Part shown: positions 22,755-34,690 of the stretch, in pieces
Position numbering within the stretch: the first letter of the stretch is position 1
How the letters are laid out: every line of letters starts with the position of its first letter
Assembly (NCBI GenBank): GCA_963854835.1
Contig: OY978530.1
Coordinates: forward strand, 18,636,233-18,700,232
DNA: 64,000 bases
From: Megamerina dolium
Lineage: Eukaryota > Arthropoda > Insecta > Diptera > Megamerinidae
Direction of reading: 5' to 3'
Made by a program: the position numbers and the translations under genes
The notes under the pieces: generated by a model
Told to the model about the DNA's origin: nothing
The model's database searches: none
The model's input: only the letters and a program-made list of their open reading frames with translations

Positions 22755-23990
22755 GATTTAGAAGTATTTTCATCAGAGTTAGCAGCATTTTCAAATGGCA
22801 TAAAGGCACTGCGCCATTTTTGTAAGAAATTAAACATTGGAGCACGTATGAAACCTTAATAGCTCACTTTGCACATACGAAAACTGAGCTAGAATTGGAC
22901 AAATTCTTATTAAAAGACAGTCAACATAAAAGAGGGGCAATTGATTTGGTTGGAAATGTTGCACACTCTCTGTTAGGAATAATAGATACCAAATATGCTC
23001 AACAAATGTCTGACTCAAACACACAAGTTAAAGAAAATAAAGAACGCTTGCTGAACTTACTCGAAAACCAAACTTTGGTTGTGGATTCAGCTATCAACAT
23101 TCTAAAACAAGTTCAGACAGCAGTAGAGAAGAAGTTTAAGACGAAATATTCAAAAGAATACGCAACGACAGTGAAGAAATACATATATCAAGCTAGAATA
23201 TTTCGTAGTTTCACTACGCTACTATTCAACTCACACTGAATGCAAACAACTTACAAAGAATGAAGTCATCAATATTGGATGTCATTACACCCAGCCAATT
23301 AGAATACGAAGAAGTTTCATTTATCAACGTCAGAGCTACCTGTAAACCAAGATGACTTATTACAGTTGTACAAACTGATAAAGGAAGACTTATAACAAAA
23401 GATGTTGTATTTAGTCTTACTCTACATCTGGTGGAACATGAACGATATGATTTGTCCAATTTATTTCCAGTTCCTAATTGGACCAATCAAACCATGATAA
23501 CTTGTTCTTCAATTTTGGCTATAAATACTGCTCTCTACCAATATTTCCCGATGAGTTTTTCCGAATTAAAGTCATGTTTGCACATCAAATACGATACAGC
23601 TATGCCTCAGCAAGGTGCGCATGTGAGATAAATCTTTTCATCAAGAACACTCAACCAAATTGTCAGCTACACAAAACACATGACAGTTTTAAATAGATTC
23701 CACTGGAACATAAGAATAAGTGGATATATGCCACAACAGTCTCTTCTCGTGCAACTGTTGTATGTCGAAAACAAATCACACAACTAGTTCTTAAAGGCTC
23801 CGGGTTGCTTTCACTCCAACCAGACTTAATCCCCAACTTAATCCCCATACAAGCATATCATTCCGTGTCCAGCTGCTTAAAATCTTCCTATGAAGCTGAC
23901 TACACCACACAAATTTAAAAACATTACGTCGCTACAATCGCTTTTGGAAATGCAGAAGATCAAGGAACTGCAAATCACTTAAGAGGAATA
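22755..23990 (+). pseudogene. Errantivirus-type envelope (baculovirus F-like) remnant
   Basis: Fragment of an envelope fusion protein gene of the kind carried by insect errantiviruses. The clearest part is 22895-23239, with a basic cleavage-like site followed by a hydrophobic/glycine segment (around residues 11-30 of that frame) and a long helical heptad region, as after the F1 start in F-like proteins. Further Cys-containing ectodomain pieces lie in other frames at 23431-23990. At least three frame breaks and stops are present, no transmembrane end was found, and an RTE scrap lies just before it. In life such a protein sits in the membrane and mediates fusion; this copy is inactive. Confidence 0.6.
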
Positions 23991-24053
23991 AAATGTTCAC
24001 CACATCACTGTTGGCTATTCAGTTTCACTTGTAGCAGCAGTCAGCAGACTTCT

Positions 24054-25657
24054 GTGTCGTCCACCAGCGGGTTCCGAATATAACACCTTCTTAGCCAGAT
24101 TGTGTTCTTCCATTCGCTCGACATGATCTAACTATCGCGGCCGCTGAATTTTAATGCGCTTTACTCTGTCGGTGTCGGTGTTCTCGTGTTAATGCTGATT
24201 CCAAGGTAGCCAAAGTCCTTCACTACTTCAAAAGCGTAGTTATCAACAGCGCCGTGCTGTCCAAGACACCGGGACTCTTTGTTTGTTGACACTAGGTACT
24301 TCATCTTGCCCTCGTTCACCGTAAGACCCATCCGACGCGACTCTCTTTCCTACCCTGAGAATGCTGTACTGGCTGCTCTCGTCTTCATGCCGATTATGTC
24401 AATATCATCGGCAAACTCTAACAGCATGACACTTTTGTTGAAGATAGTACCATTATGTCGTAGATCAGCAGCTCGTATAATTTTTCTTATAATAATAAGT
24501 CACATAAAAATGAATCACCTTATCTGAAACCCCATTCGGTATTAAACGGGAAGGATTTCCCAATTTTCACTGCACAACAGGACCTGTACAGTCTCATTCC
24601 GCAAAGACGAATGAGCTTCGCAGGAATACCGGACCCATCCGTTGTTGTGTATTCTCTTTCCGAACTGTCGAAAGTGTCTTTGTAATCAACTAATAGATGG
24701 TATGTGTCGATCTATTTTCTTGGCGCAGTGTGAAAATCTGGTAAATGATAAATTTACCAGGTCTGCAGCCATGCGGATAAGGTCTAATCGGGTGGTTAAG
24801 CACAGGTTTCATCCCTCACACAGTACGCTCGCTAGGACCTTGTATGCGATGTTAAGAAAACGAATTCCATGATAGTTGGCGCAAAATGCGTGGTTCTCTT
24901 TCTAATATACGGGAGAGAGAACATTAACCTCGAATAATGTGGCATACTACTATATTCTGCTTATGAATTGGCGCATGTTAGTGAGCAGCTCATCGTCTCC
25001 GGTATAAACAACTCGGCATTCCACACCTGCAGTTTTGTTGTTTTCTTCCTAGAAATGACCTTTCTGAAGTCGCTCTGGTCGGGTGGTGCAACACCTACAC
25101 CATCATCCGTTACTGGGGTGTTCGGGCAATTTAATCCACTGGCGAAATTTTTAGAAGCGTCGCCATTCAATAACGTGGAGAAATATTTCCTCTATATGCT
25201 CAGTATACTCTGGACATCTGTAACCGTTTCCCATTGTTGTCATGGCAGTAAGAGACTCCAGGATTTAAACCACCACTTAGGCGTTTGATCTTCTTAAAGA
25301 ATATTCGAATCTCATTCCAGTCTTTACTCATCTCTATCGCCCTTAATTCGGGTCTTTCTTGCTTTCTCTTCTTGCTCCTATAACGTCCCTTAACAGCTAG
25401 CGTAGCAACTGGATGCAGAGTTTTTCTGTCGGCAACATCTTTCTCTGCGGTATCATAGCTACACTCCTTATCATACCAGTCATTCCTCAGAGCGCGGCAG
25501 AAACTGATTGTGGGCACTGTATGTATGCATCATCAAGTGGAGGAGTGTTATGCATAATCAGGTCCGGTAGTCGAGTGGTAAAAATATTTGCTGTCTTTAG
25601 TGATTGCAGTTTATTGACGTCAAGCTTTCTCGGTGTGGGACTTTGTTTATTCTTCTT
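24054..25657 (-). pseudogene. RTE-D: broken RTE copy
   Basis: Minus-strand copy of the RTE family matching RTE-C from about 61075 to 63090 with many substitutions and indels. Recognisable parts in its reading direction are the endonuclease end/linker, the pre-RT region (25200-25517 frame: 'SCRDGN'-like, 'FCRALRNDWYDKECS'), the RT palm and the C-terminal 'ARKVLYSEPAGGR'-type segment near 24060. Frames are closed in many places. The 5' part is cut exactly where a reverse solo LTR begins (25658). It is older than RTE-B and RTE-C. Confidence 0.75.
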
Positions 25658-26380
25658 TGTTATGTAACTAATTTACCACAACACTTACTGAATAACTAAC
25701 GGCTAAACTTCTAACTTTTATACGACACAAGGATGTAGACACGTAGACACGTGTTCCCTTGTTACTCAGGATGGTACGTTTCACAACGGTACTTAAACCA
25801 TGAGAAACCATCTTGTAAGTATTGATGTCTCATTTCGGCCTTTAATTCATTTTACATTTACTGATTTCACTAATACTGGAGGGCCTCGTAAAGATTGCAG
25901 TATTTATTCATTCATTCTTACAACTACAACATTACAACTTAGCACTACTTCAGTAATCTAGCAGCTTATATGCAATTTTTCCTAAATCTTTCCACATACA
26001 AATCTACCCTCATACCAGCCTGCAATCCACAATCCACAATATATCCACAGTAAATATGTGTATGGATGTACTCATTGTGTGGGAAAGTAACTTTTTAATA
26101 CTCTCACACATGAGTAGTCCACGTGACTTTAGTTATTATGGTATGCCTAAGCATTGATGGTAAGTACAGAACTACGAATTATGTGAAAAACTGCTTTGTT
26201 AGCTTTTTCACACTGAATTGAAACTCAGTTGCCTCAGTGTTCCTGCATTCGTCAATTATAGGAAATATTAGCGTGGCTTGTGTATTTCATAATTATGAGC
26301 TATGGATTTTTATGTATTTCACAATTATGGGAAATACGTCGTGAGGCAAGATATGCATATGTCCATATTGTGGCTCTCTC
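25658..26380 (-). repeat. G2 LTR, solo, reverse orientation
   Basis: The reverse complement parallels the LTR at 1799-2612 over nearly its full length. Landmarks shared are 'gagggcctcgtaa' (25883), 'ctagcagctta' (25956), 'aagctaacaaag' (reverse, near 26200) and 'gcctcacgacg' (reverse, near 26340). The ends are 'tgttatgtaac' and 'tattgtggctctc'. No internal sequence is attached on either side, so it is a solo LTR. It lies between RTE-D and L3. Confidence 0.75.
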
Positions 26381-26389
26381 CTTTTTCTC

Positions 26390-27110
26390 AAAGTAATAAA
26401 TTTTTCTATTATAAAATATGTTATGGAGGGCATCCTCGATGCCGAAAGATAGGGTAGGCCCTGAATTCGAGAGCTGTATCCCTCGTTCCCGCTAGCTTCT
26501 TCTTGTCTGCACAAATGCAGGCACGGCAGCATGGGTAATGGAACATGCTTGCCATATCGCCGAAAGGTTAATATCTCGTGGTGGAGGAAAAATACTTCCC
26601 CGCGACTCATGTAGTCCGAGGCTTTTTCCCCACAGCTCCAACATCGACGACGCCCAAATTCTTGCGACAATAAGTGCGCAGAATTGAATGTCCACCGGGC
26701 ATTGGAAAGTAGTACAACGGTTACCACAAGGCGATATCTTGCGATTGGCCATCGTTATAAATAACGAGGTAATGCGACTACTTTCCGAGCGGAAGTTTAA
26801 AATAGCTTACCGCTTCGGCCATACCAAATTGGTACCAACCCGTGTCACCGGTGGTATTGAAGAGGGAGCCGATCCTACTGTGGCAGATGGAACTGTGTCA
26901 CAAAACACAGTCCATAAGGATCCTCTGCCTCCAAAGAGGTTCCGAACCCTGGTTCGCGAAGGGATCTGGACGATCCGCCGTCCACCAGTAAAGGATCCAG
27001 TTCTTTACTGGCAAGGTCTGCAGGGGCGTCCAGTACACCTGACGCGAGCCATCTCGGTAAGGCCAAGTCAACGAAACGACGCCAAATCAGCCACACACCA
27101 ATCAAGTCAC
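26390..27110 (+). pseudogene. LOA-like element L3, ORF1 remnant
   Basis: Broken DUF4780-type ORF1. The pieces 'SNIDDAQILATISAQN' (about 26640) and, in the 26688-27125 frame, 'STGHWKVVQRLPQGDILRLA' and 'LLSERKFKIAYRFGHTKL' follow the order seen in L1 ORF1. The N-terminal part before about 26480 is not readable. ORF2 follows directly. Confidence 0.55.
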
Positions 27111-27115
27111 AGGGC

Positions 27116-27995
27116 TTGGTTTTAAAATGGCCAAGGCTAGGCTCAAAGGCCAAGGCTGTGGCTGTGCCAGGCACAGCTATCTTAATTGACGAATCAATCA
27201 ATCACCTTCCACTAACAAACTTTATTCCCAGAAACCTCACAGCGGCTAATATAGAGCTCGCTGTTGACAACAGGACCCAGGAAATTGTTCTGGCGCCCGC
27301 ATATTTTTTCGGTGAAGATATCGATGCACCGCCGGCCGAGATTCAACAACTAATCAGTTATTGCCGGAGTCAAAAACAAAATCTCGTCATCGGGTGCGAC
27401 GCAAATGCGCACCTTGTCGTGTGGGGAATCACAGGCACACAGGTGGACATAGTAAATAGAGGAGGTAAGCCCACCTTTATCACCACCACTAGGAGTGAGG
27501 TACTGAATCTCACTCTTACAAGTGGCATACCACCTGACCATATAGAGAACTGGCGAGTGTCAGATGAGGCATCCTTATCTGATCATCAACACATACGTTT
27601 CAACTTCAAAAGGCTGGTAGAGCCAATTTCTTTGCAAAACCCACCCAGAAAAACAAATTGGAATCTCTTCATTCACTCTGAAGTTCATACCCTTGCTCTC
27701 AGCATAAAGTCTCCACTGGAACTAGAGGTAGCAGCGGAAAATTACCAAAATTTTCTAATCACTGCCCTAAACCGCAGCAGCTCTGCTCGACCTACAGTAT
27801 TCAAACGAATGGTTCCATGGTGGAACGAACAACTCAAAGACAAAAGAAAGAAGGTTAGGATACTATTCAACAGGGGGAAAAAAACTGGTCGTTGGACAGA
27901 GTATAGGTCACTCTTTCTGAATATAACATTCTGATCAGAAAATCAAAACGTGACTCTTGGAGAAGACACTGTGAAGAGTTACACACTCTTCCCCA
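27116..27995 (+). pseudogene. L3 ORF2, endonuclease part
   Basis: Open for 272 residues (27116-27934) but without the first catalytic Asn/Glu segments, so it is N-terminally damaged. It shows 'ILAPAYF'-like sequence (IVLAPAYFFGEDIDAPPAE), 'NLVIGCDANAHLVVWG' (catalytic Asp/Asn), 'EVLNLTLTSGIPPDHIENW' and 'SLSDHQHIRFNF' (Ser-Asp-His), then the linker 'MVPWWNEQLKDKRKKVRIL'. This matches L4 ORF2 residues about 160-340 in order. It ends in a stop shortly before the RT part. Confidence 0.7.
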
Positions 27996-27999
27996 AACG

Positions 28000-29457
28000 G
28001 CACGACTTCACAAAATATTGTCCAAGGACCACTCAAATAGCATCGGTTTTCTAAAAAAACCGGACGGATCTTTCACACAATATAGCAAAGAAACCCTGGA
28101 ATATTTATTGCAGGTACATTATCCAGGATCTGTAACACAAACAAACGCGCTACTTGCCCGCTATCCTACAATTGTACATCTGAACTCTAGTAGGTGGGCA
28201 AAAAATCTATCCGGTAATATATTCGACAAAGACAAAGTCAAATGGGCAGTGTCATCCTTCCTACCTTCAACTCCCCGGGGGTGATAGGATCTTCCCAGCT
28301 ATCCTTCAAAATGCCTTAGATGCAACGCTGGAACAGCTAATTAGTCTTTTCCGAGCCAGTTACAAATTTGGGTATATTCCGTGTGCGTGGAGAAAAGTAA
28401 ACGTGATTTTCATCCCCAAAGAAGGAAATAAACCAACAGAACTCCCGAAATCGTTCCGTCCCATCTGTTTAATTTCTTTTATTCTGAAAACAATGGAACG
28501 CCTAATAGATCTTCACATCAAACAAAGGCTTGAAACTCCCATCCACCTACACAAGAATCAATTTGCCTACACCAAAGGCAAATCAACCGAATCTGCATTA
28601 CTTTATCTCGTATCCAAAATCGAAAATTCCTTAGAAGCTCTTTGTGCTTTTCTGGACATAGAAGGTGTTTTCGACAATACTGGGTATGAGTCTATCACTA
28701 GAGCTTTGGCACGTAGAGGTATAGACGAATACTCAGTGATTTGGGTAAAAGCTATGCTGGGAAACCGAGATATTTCAGCAAATTTAGGAAATAACAAAGT
28801 AAACGTCAGAGCTGTTAAAGGCTCTCCCCAAGGGGGCGTTCTTTCCCCGTTACTATGGTCTCTTGTAATAGAGGACCTCCTCATCAAACACTCTTCAACC
28901 GGTTTCGATGTAATCGGCTATGCAGACGACCTTGCTACCCTTGTTACAGGAAAAAGTGGTAGTACGTTATCAAATCGCATGACGTATGCTCTTCAAATTA
29001 CTGATCGATGGAGCGCCACAGAAAACCTCCGTATAAATCTACAAAAAGCGGTTGTTGTTCCTTTCATAAGAAAGTACAAACCCGATTTCGGAGTAGTGTG
29101 TCTCCAGAACATTACTCTCGAATTCTCAAATGAAGTCAAATATCTAGGCATCATCATGGATAGAAGACTAATTTGAATTCCCACTTAAGCTACGTTCTAA
29201 ATAAGGCGACTGAAGTTATGTGGACTTGCAAACGAATTTTTGGCAAAATATGGGGTTTATCACCAAAAATAATTTTCTGGATGTACACCACCATGGTTAG
29301 GCTAATTGTAACCTACGCTGCAGTGGTGTGTTAGTTAAAAGTTACCAAAATATCAGCAATCCGTGAATGCAATAAACTTCAAAGACTAGCGTGTCTATCT
29401 CTAACCACGGTTGTGAAATCTTGTCCCACGGCTGCAATAGATAGATCTAGATCTAGA
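28000..29457 (+). pseudogene. L3 ORF2, reverse transcriptase part
   Basis: The 28018-28284 frame covers the pre-RT linker (LKKPDGSFTQYSKETLEYLL). RT fingers, palm and part of the thumb are open at 28403-29176: 'NVIFIPKEGNK', 'FRPICLISFILKTMERLID', 'KGKSTESALLYLVSK', 'FLDIEGVFDN' (first catalytic Asp), 'GSPQGGVLSPLLWSLVIEDL', 'IGYADDLATLVTG' (catalytic pair) and 'VKYLGIIMDRRL'. Then stops appear, and the thumb continues in another frame to about 29457. RNase H is missing. It is one frameshift near 28280 and one stop at about 29176 away from a continuous RT. Confidence 0.75.
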
Positions 29458-29486
29458 CCAGGGCCGGACATCTAGTCCGGCCCTGG
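29458..29486. repeat. Perfect GC-rich inverted repeat (12-bp stem, 5-nt loop)
   Basis: 'ccagggccggac' at 29458-29469 and its exact reverse complement 'gtccggccctgg' at 29475-29486 are separated by 'atcta'. It sits exactly where the L3 similarity ends, after 'agatctagatctaga'. Confidence 0.8.
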
Positions 29487-31545
29487 CCAGACTACGCCTC
29501 AAACACTTTCAGATGAGTTTCCCAACACCAGCTTCAATCATCAAAAGTTCTACAAGATCAATTCTATCCTTCATTAAAAAGGTAGAGGAGATTCTAGCAT
29601 CGTAAGCGGGCTCGGGTGCAAAAGATCTCGTTTGGTCGCAGTGCCCGTAACAGTTGTGGTTGCCCCCAGAGGTAGCAGCTATAGGGCTCATATCCTCTAA
29701 CAGACCTTGGTCTGGTTTCGCGTGGTCCACTTGATGGACAAGGATTATGTCCTTGTTCCAACGTCACGCTCTCTTTTGATTGATTGATTGTGTGTGTAGA
29801 GGGATTTTTCAATTGTACATCATTTTTAACGCGGCACCAAAAAGGTTGTGTACAGAATTCATTTAGCGAGTCATTCTTTTGCCAAAAACAAAGATTCAAA
29901 TAAATATTCATTATGACATATGCGGTTGATTTTGATATAATTTTGCTAATTCTTATATCATCATATTAAAATTTTAGCACAAATAAAGAAGACAAATAAG
30001 TGAATTTTATTGCAAGAGGACATTAAGTTTTTGCATAAAGAGCTTTGAATTTTTAAAATGTTCAAATTCCAGCTAAAGAATCTAGTTTTGTTGAAGTAAA
30101 ATATGATTTTCAAAGGGAATAAATTTTTTAATGTTTAAATGATTTTAGATAATTTGGGACCCACATCATCATATCAAAAACATTTTCCGAAATTAAAGTT
30201 GATACAAAAAAATTTTCGTATCAAATTCTTTGTTGCAATAACCAACTTTTCTAACTTTTCGATGGTACGGTTTTCAGTATCATCCGTTGAAAACGGAATG
30301 TATTTTGTTATATATATTTATATTATTTTATTTTATTATTATTTTTTTTTATTCAACCTAGCTAACCTATTTATCATATTCCTGCTGATAAATCTTAACG
30401 AATTCTTACTAGCCTTGATCAGCATGAACACTGCGTCTACCTCTTCCCATTTTTCAAAATATTACTCTAAATTTTTACATCATTTCCAAAATTTTTTTGT
30501 TTCGTATCTAAATATTTCAAATATTTTAATTCTTGTTTGCTGTGACCCTCTATTCTTTCTTTCTTTGTTCTTAATGCTTTCGAAAAGCTGTAGTTTTCTA
30601 CCTCCATTTCTGAATTGTATAATTTTGTTGTTGTTTCAGTGTTGATGCTGCAGTTTTGTCTACAGTCCAGTACTATCCATTTTCGACGTCAAGTACTTTT
30701 TTAAAGTACCTATATTTCTCGAGGGACCCTAAATTGTCGTAGAATATTAACAGTTTTTTTAATGTTTGTATGTTATTTTGCCTTTATGAAGTAATAAAGG
30801 AAAGGTAAAAACAAAAATGTAATTCTCATACCATTCCAAGTTTTTAATCAATTAAATTTATTCCCTTACTTCTATCGCCAGAATATTATAAAATGTTATT
30901 TGATTAATGTTTTTTTATTTCTTGCATCTAGAAATTCTGAATCTAGAAAGGTTGAAATTTTACAGTTTCATGCCTCAAAAAAAAATGCTCTTACTTGGGC
31001 GTTTGCTAGTGCCTTATTATTTTTGCTTTATGCCTTGTTATTGTTGAAAGTGTCGTTCTCACGTTATTGTGCAGGTGCTGCATTGCTATGCATTTTGTTG
31101 CATATGGTCACAATGTTATTAATTTAATTTTCTGCTTTTTTTTTTAATTTGGTTTTTGAATTTGCCGTGGTAGGATGTATTTCGTTTAGTCTAAATATAG
31201 TGTATTAATGTTTTGTACATTAGTCCCAATATTTTTACGAGTACTCTATATTGTTTTAATGTAGGGTATTTTTTGTAGAGGTCTGGATCATAGAATTCAA
31301 TATTAATTTCATTTTGGTGGAAAAGTTTTATTAAATTAGTAATGTACTTTTGCCTTTCGTTCCGATTTGAATAGTCGTTGTTACTGGACTGTTTATATTT
31401 ATCATTTCGTAGAGTCCAGTCTAAATGCAACTAAATTTGTTTTTCCTCATTTGATTTTTTAATAAAACCTTTTCTTCTACTTTGAAAGTTTTCTGGTGGA
31501 TGCCCTTGTCATACTATTTTTTAGCAATTTACTTTGCTTTTTCCA
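29487..31545. other. Unassigned AT-rich region
   Basis: No recognisable gene. 30139-30645 (+, 168 residues) is Phe/Leu/Ile/Tyr-rich and looks like translated AT-rich DNA. 31191-31430 (-) gives a 79-residue frame ending '...EFYDPDLYKKYPTLKQYRV...' that looks more protein-like than its surroundings, but I could not assign it. 29500-29800 has moderate GC and might be more non-LTR element sequence. Confidence 0.4.
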
Positions 31546-31559
31546 GGTTTCCTTCAGAA

Positions 31560-31825
31560 ATACGCGAGTGTACGGAGATAGAGATGTGTAGAGACAAGAA
31601 TGAGACTCGAAAATTCTTTGAGAAGATCAAGCGCTTGAGTTGCGATTTAAATGCCGGAGCCTCTTAATGTCGTTACAACAACGGAAAACGGTTACAGATG
31701 TCCAGAGTGTACTAAGCTTGTGGAGGGAGCACTACTCCACGTTACTGAATGGCGATGCCTCGAACAATCCCGGCAGTGCAGGAGATCTCCCCAACTTCCC
31801 AATTATGGATGATAGTGTAGATGAA
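31560..31825 (+). mobile_element. RTE scrap (pre-RT region)
   Basis: Parallels RTE-C 61452-61710 (gagatagagatgtg; 'gatcaagcgc'; 'gatgtccagagtgtact'; 'ccacgttactgaatggcgat') with about one change in ten. Truncated at both ends. Confidence 0.8.
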
Positions 31826-31929
31826 TGCGAAATGAGAGCTCTTGTGTTACTACTAGGAAAGTCTGGCCAACTCTTGACAATAGAAGAACTCATTACTGTT
31901 GTCAATGAGTAAGAAAACTATTACCCACT

Positions 31930-32720
31930 AGTGTGGAGTACTCTCGTTTAACGATTAAAAGGGAAAAGTCCTCACCAGTCACTGGTTTCATAAATTGTCT
32001 CTTCCTAGAATACTTGAAGGTATCCCATTCTCTTCACTTATTAAATATGATTCCAAATTCAAATCCTTAGTGCTCTCATGTTGGAATGCTATTGACCCTA
32101 ATGATCTGACATTTCTCCGAATGCACCCCACTCACTTTAATTTGACTTTCGGTTTTTGCTAACATATTTATTAACTGCTGATGACTTGATTGAACTGGTA
32201 TCTGCCCCAGAGTCTACTAGTAAAAAGTTTTCGATTTTTGCTTCCTCACACGGAAACTAAATGAATACATATTCTACATCAGAGACTCCCAAACAGTAAC
32301 CACGTTTGTCATTACTGGATGGGAAATATGGGTCAACAATCTCTCTGGATGCCTGACCACCAACTTCCACCATCTTGCTATCTGACATGGAAAGTGTTTC
32401 AACAATCTCTAAAGACATATGACTTGACACCTTCTAGCTCAGCTGGCCTACTTTTAGCAATACTTTGGGGATCCCGGTTTATTGGACGCGTCTGAGCCCT
32501 CCGTAGTTTCCATAGTTGGCATGAGTTTTTTAGAATTCTTTGCATTTATAATAGTCGGAAATCCTGTGTTCTGTTTTCTTGCAAAAGAAGCATATGGTTT
32601 AGGACTTACCGCGACTATGTCTTGTTGTGGTTTTGTATTGTTAGTAACTAAAGTACAATACAAATTAAACTTATGCTCGTATTTTAACACTTATTGCAGT
32701 AGAGCATATTTTTTCGTCCA
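31930..32720 (-). pseudogene. Possible copia-type gag/protease remnant
   Basis: On the minus strand, a degenerate zinc-knuckle-like piece lies near 32590-32535 (CFFCKKTEHRISDYYKC, with the last Cys displaced), followed by a Lys/Thr/Ser-rich stretch. Near 32215-32150 a protease-like serine/aspartate segment and 'INMLAKTESQIKVSG' follow. The order (knuckle, spacer, protease) fits copia or gypsy gag-pol. All frames are short and interrupted. Assignment is tentative. Confidence 0.35.
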
Positions 32721-33225
32721 GGTGTGCCCCTGACAGGTAGAAACTTTCTTTCGGTTATTTTGGGGATTTACGTTATTATTTTGGTTTTTGTGAGTTCTGA
32801 GTGGCATCATATCATTTCCCTTCTGGTAAAATGCCACTATATAAATGGCCCCAGCGTGGAGGATAGCGGTGTATTGAGGCTTACATTGGCTCCCATATTG
32901 AACTGATTGTGCCGTTGCAGGATGCTCGTACTATGGCTTCTCAAGCATGATGCCCGTATTTATGGCCTCCTCTGCAAGTTCCTCTGATATGTCTTTTTTA
33001 ACTAGCATATAGTTCTTAACCCATTAAACCCCGAACTTAGAAGCCCCTAAGTAATTTCAACAAAATTTTATGTGACCTTTTAAATAGACCTACTTAAGAA
33101 ATTTTTTTTTTTTTAATTTACTGACTAGTGCATAATAGAGATCGTACACGCCTTTCAGTAAAATAAGATGATAAATCAAACGAGGTTTTTGGGAGCAGAA
33201 CTCTCCGTTTTTTCGCCTTGAAATT
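32721..33225. other. Unassigned sequence
   Basis: No supported frame. A T-run at 33103-33114. Nothing repeated elsewhere in the window was noticed. Confidence 0.35.
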
Positions 33226-33229
33226 TTCT

Positions 33230-33625
33230 TATAGAAGTTTTAAGCAAGGTTTTGACAGCAAAAACTCGAAATTCCAGATGCCCCATAACCGGAGTTTTCT
33301 AGTGTTTGCAATAGAAAGTGTATTTTCCATGCGTTCACCATGGCTGAGTCCAGGGCATTGGGTATAAGCGGCCAATACCATTTTTTTCCACGAATGCAAA
33401 TTTTATAGTTTCTCATTGCGTTGTCGAAAAAATCTACACCACCCATGTTGTCATTGTATTCATATATGGGACAACGAATCAATATCGCCATGTTTTTTTT
33501 TTCTTCTAGTCACTACAGAATTGTCATTCCATCGTACTGCTATTAGTTTATTATTTTTGTCGAATGCATGGTCGCTAGATCCGCGAGGTGCTTTTTGTAT
33601 TTTTTAAATATTTGCAATTTTTGCA
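33230..33625 (-). pseudogene. piggyBac-like transposase fragment
   Basis: The minus-strand frame 33491-33240 contains 'YNDNMGGVDFFDNAMRNYK', 'IRGKKWYWPLIPNALDSAMV' and 'NAWKIHFLLQ', the strongly conserved block near the C-terminal end of the DDE_Tnp_1_7 catalytic domain of piggyBac transposases (the third catalytic Asp lies in MGGVD). Just upstream (33620-33495), in other frames, come 'IRRPCIRQK'-like residues with internal breaks. The rest of the catalytic domain and the terminal repeats are not seen. Dead fragment. Confidence 0.75.
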
Positions 33626-33940
33626 CCACCAGTGGATTTTCACGCACCGTGACTGCCGTAAAGTAACCCTAACATTAGCTTGAAAAACATTTTCGAAATA
33701 TTATGCAAAATAATAAGATCACACTTCTGGATAACAAAAAAAATTATTAATAAACAATGTCAGCTATTCGCTGTTTGACATTCCCAGCGATGCCACTTGA
33801 ACGAAAATGTGAGTATTAAGTCCGAACGTTGCATTTGTACAACATAAACTTCAATTAAATTTTCCTTTCGTCTCATCAACGAGGTTTCTGTGAGTAGTGA
33901 TGCTCAACACTCACTATTCCGTTGGATATCGGTGTATGAG
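33626..33940. other. Unassigned sequence between piggyBac-like pieces
   Basis: No supported frame and nothing repeated was noticed. Confidence 0.3.
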
Positions 33941-33945
33941 GATTA

Positions 33946-34690
33946 TTACGTGTTGTAAACGTATTTAATGGGAATTGTCTTATCGTTGTACGTGATTTGG
34001 AATATCATGCTGTACTCTGTGAAGCAGGGAATGAAGGTACTTAAGTTTTTGGTTGTTTTGAGGGAGTTATCCGAGCATTTGGGGTGCTTTCTATCGTTGC
34101 TTCGCTTATGGAGCTCATCGCATTTAGTACGAGAAGATGAACCCGGGAGTTTGTCGAAACTGATTTTATTATGAAATGAAGTAACCGTTCGAAGAGATGT
34201 CGAATTCACTGGTTGGAGGGTTGTCATGTTACGCGCTGCATAGCTTTCCTTGCAACAGATAAGGTAACTGACAAGACTGTTGAGATGATGATAAAGTGGC
34301 AGTAGACTTAGGAGTTGCTTTAGACCGAGTGCTGTGTGCATTCTCCAGCTTGTGAAGCAAGTATTGATGCCTTTTCTGGCAGAATGAGCACGTGAATAAG
34401 TTCTTGTAATTATTGAATTCGTGCGAATTAGCTAAGCAGTTTCTGTTTTCCCACTATATTGTACTGTTCTTCTTTTATTAACTTTAAGCAATCGGGCCAA
34501 CGACGAATTGGATATGTTTTCACACAATGTACAACGTGATAGGTGCTTATTCTTCGTAAGTCTACCGGAAGACGACTTGGGCCTGTGGGAATGTTGAATC
34601 GGCTGGGTTGCCTATTTGGTGGTTTGCTGGATTGCCAAGTACCACTTCGAATATCTTCGACTGACTCCAAAGTCTGAAAGCCGATCTACA
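33946..34690 (-). pseudogene. Possible C-terminal Cys-rich region of a second piggyBac-like transposase
   Basis: Minus-strand frames 34670-34428 ('SRFNIPTGPSRLPVDLRR') and 34341-33946 ('LVSYLICCKESYAAR', then 'KCDELHKRSNDRKHPKCSDN' and 'FIPCFTEYSMIF') recall the 'GPSRLP...' linker and the Cys/His-rich C-terminus of piggyBac-type transposases. They lie upstream of the MGGVD block in reading direction, so they would belong to another copy or a rearranged one. The similarity is weak and the frames are broken. Confidence 0.3.

Noticed and set aside
22331..23990. A single continuous envelope-bearing retroelement
   Set aside because: The gag-like and envelope-like pieces are separated by an RTE scrap and no pol lies between them, so one element cannot be shown.
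30139..30645. A 168-residue membrane-like protein
   Set aside because: Phe/Leu/Ile/Tyr-rich composition expected from T-rich DNA; no motif, and the neighbourhood has no other gene signs.
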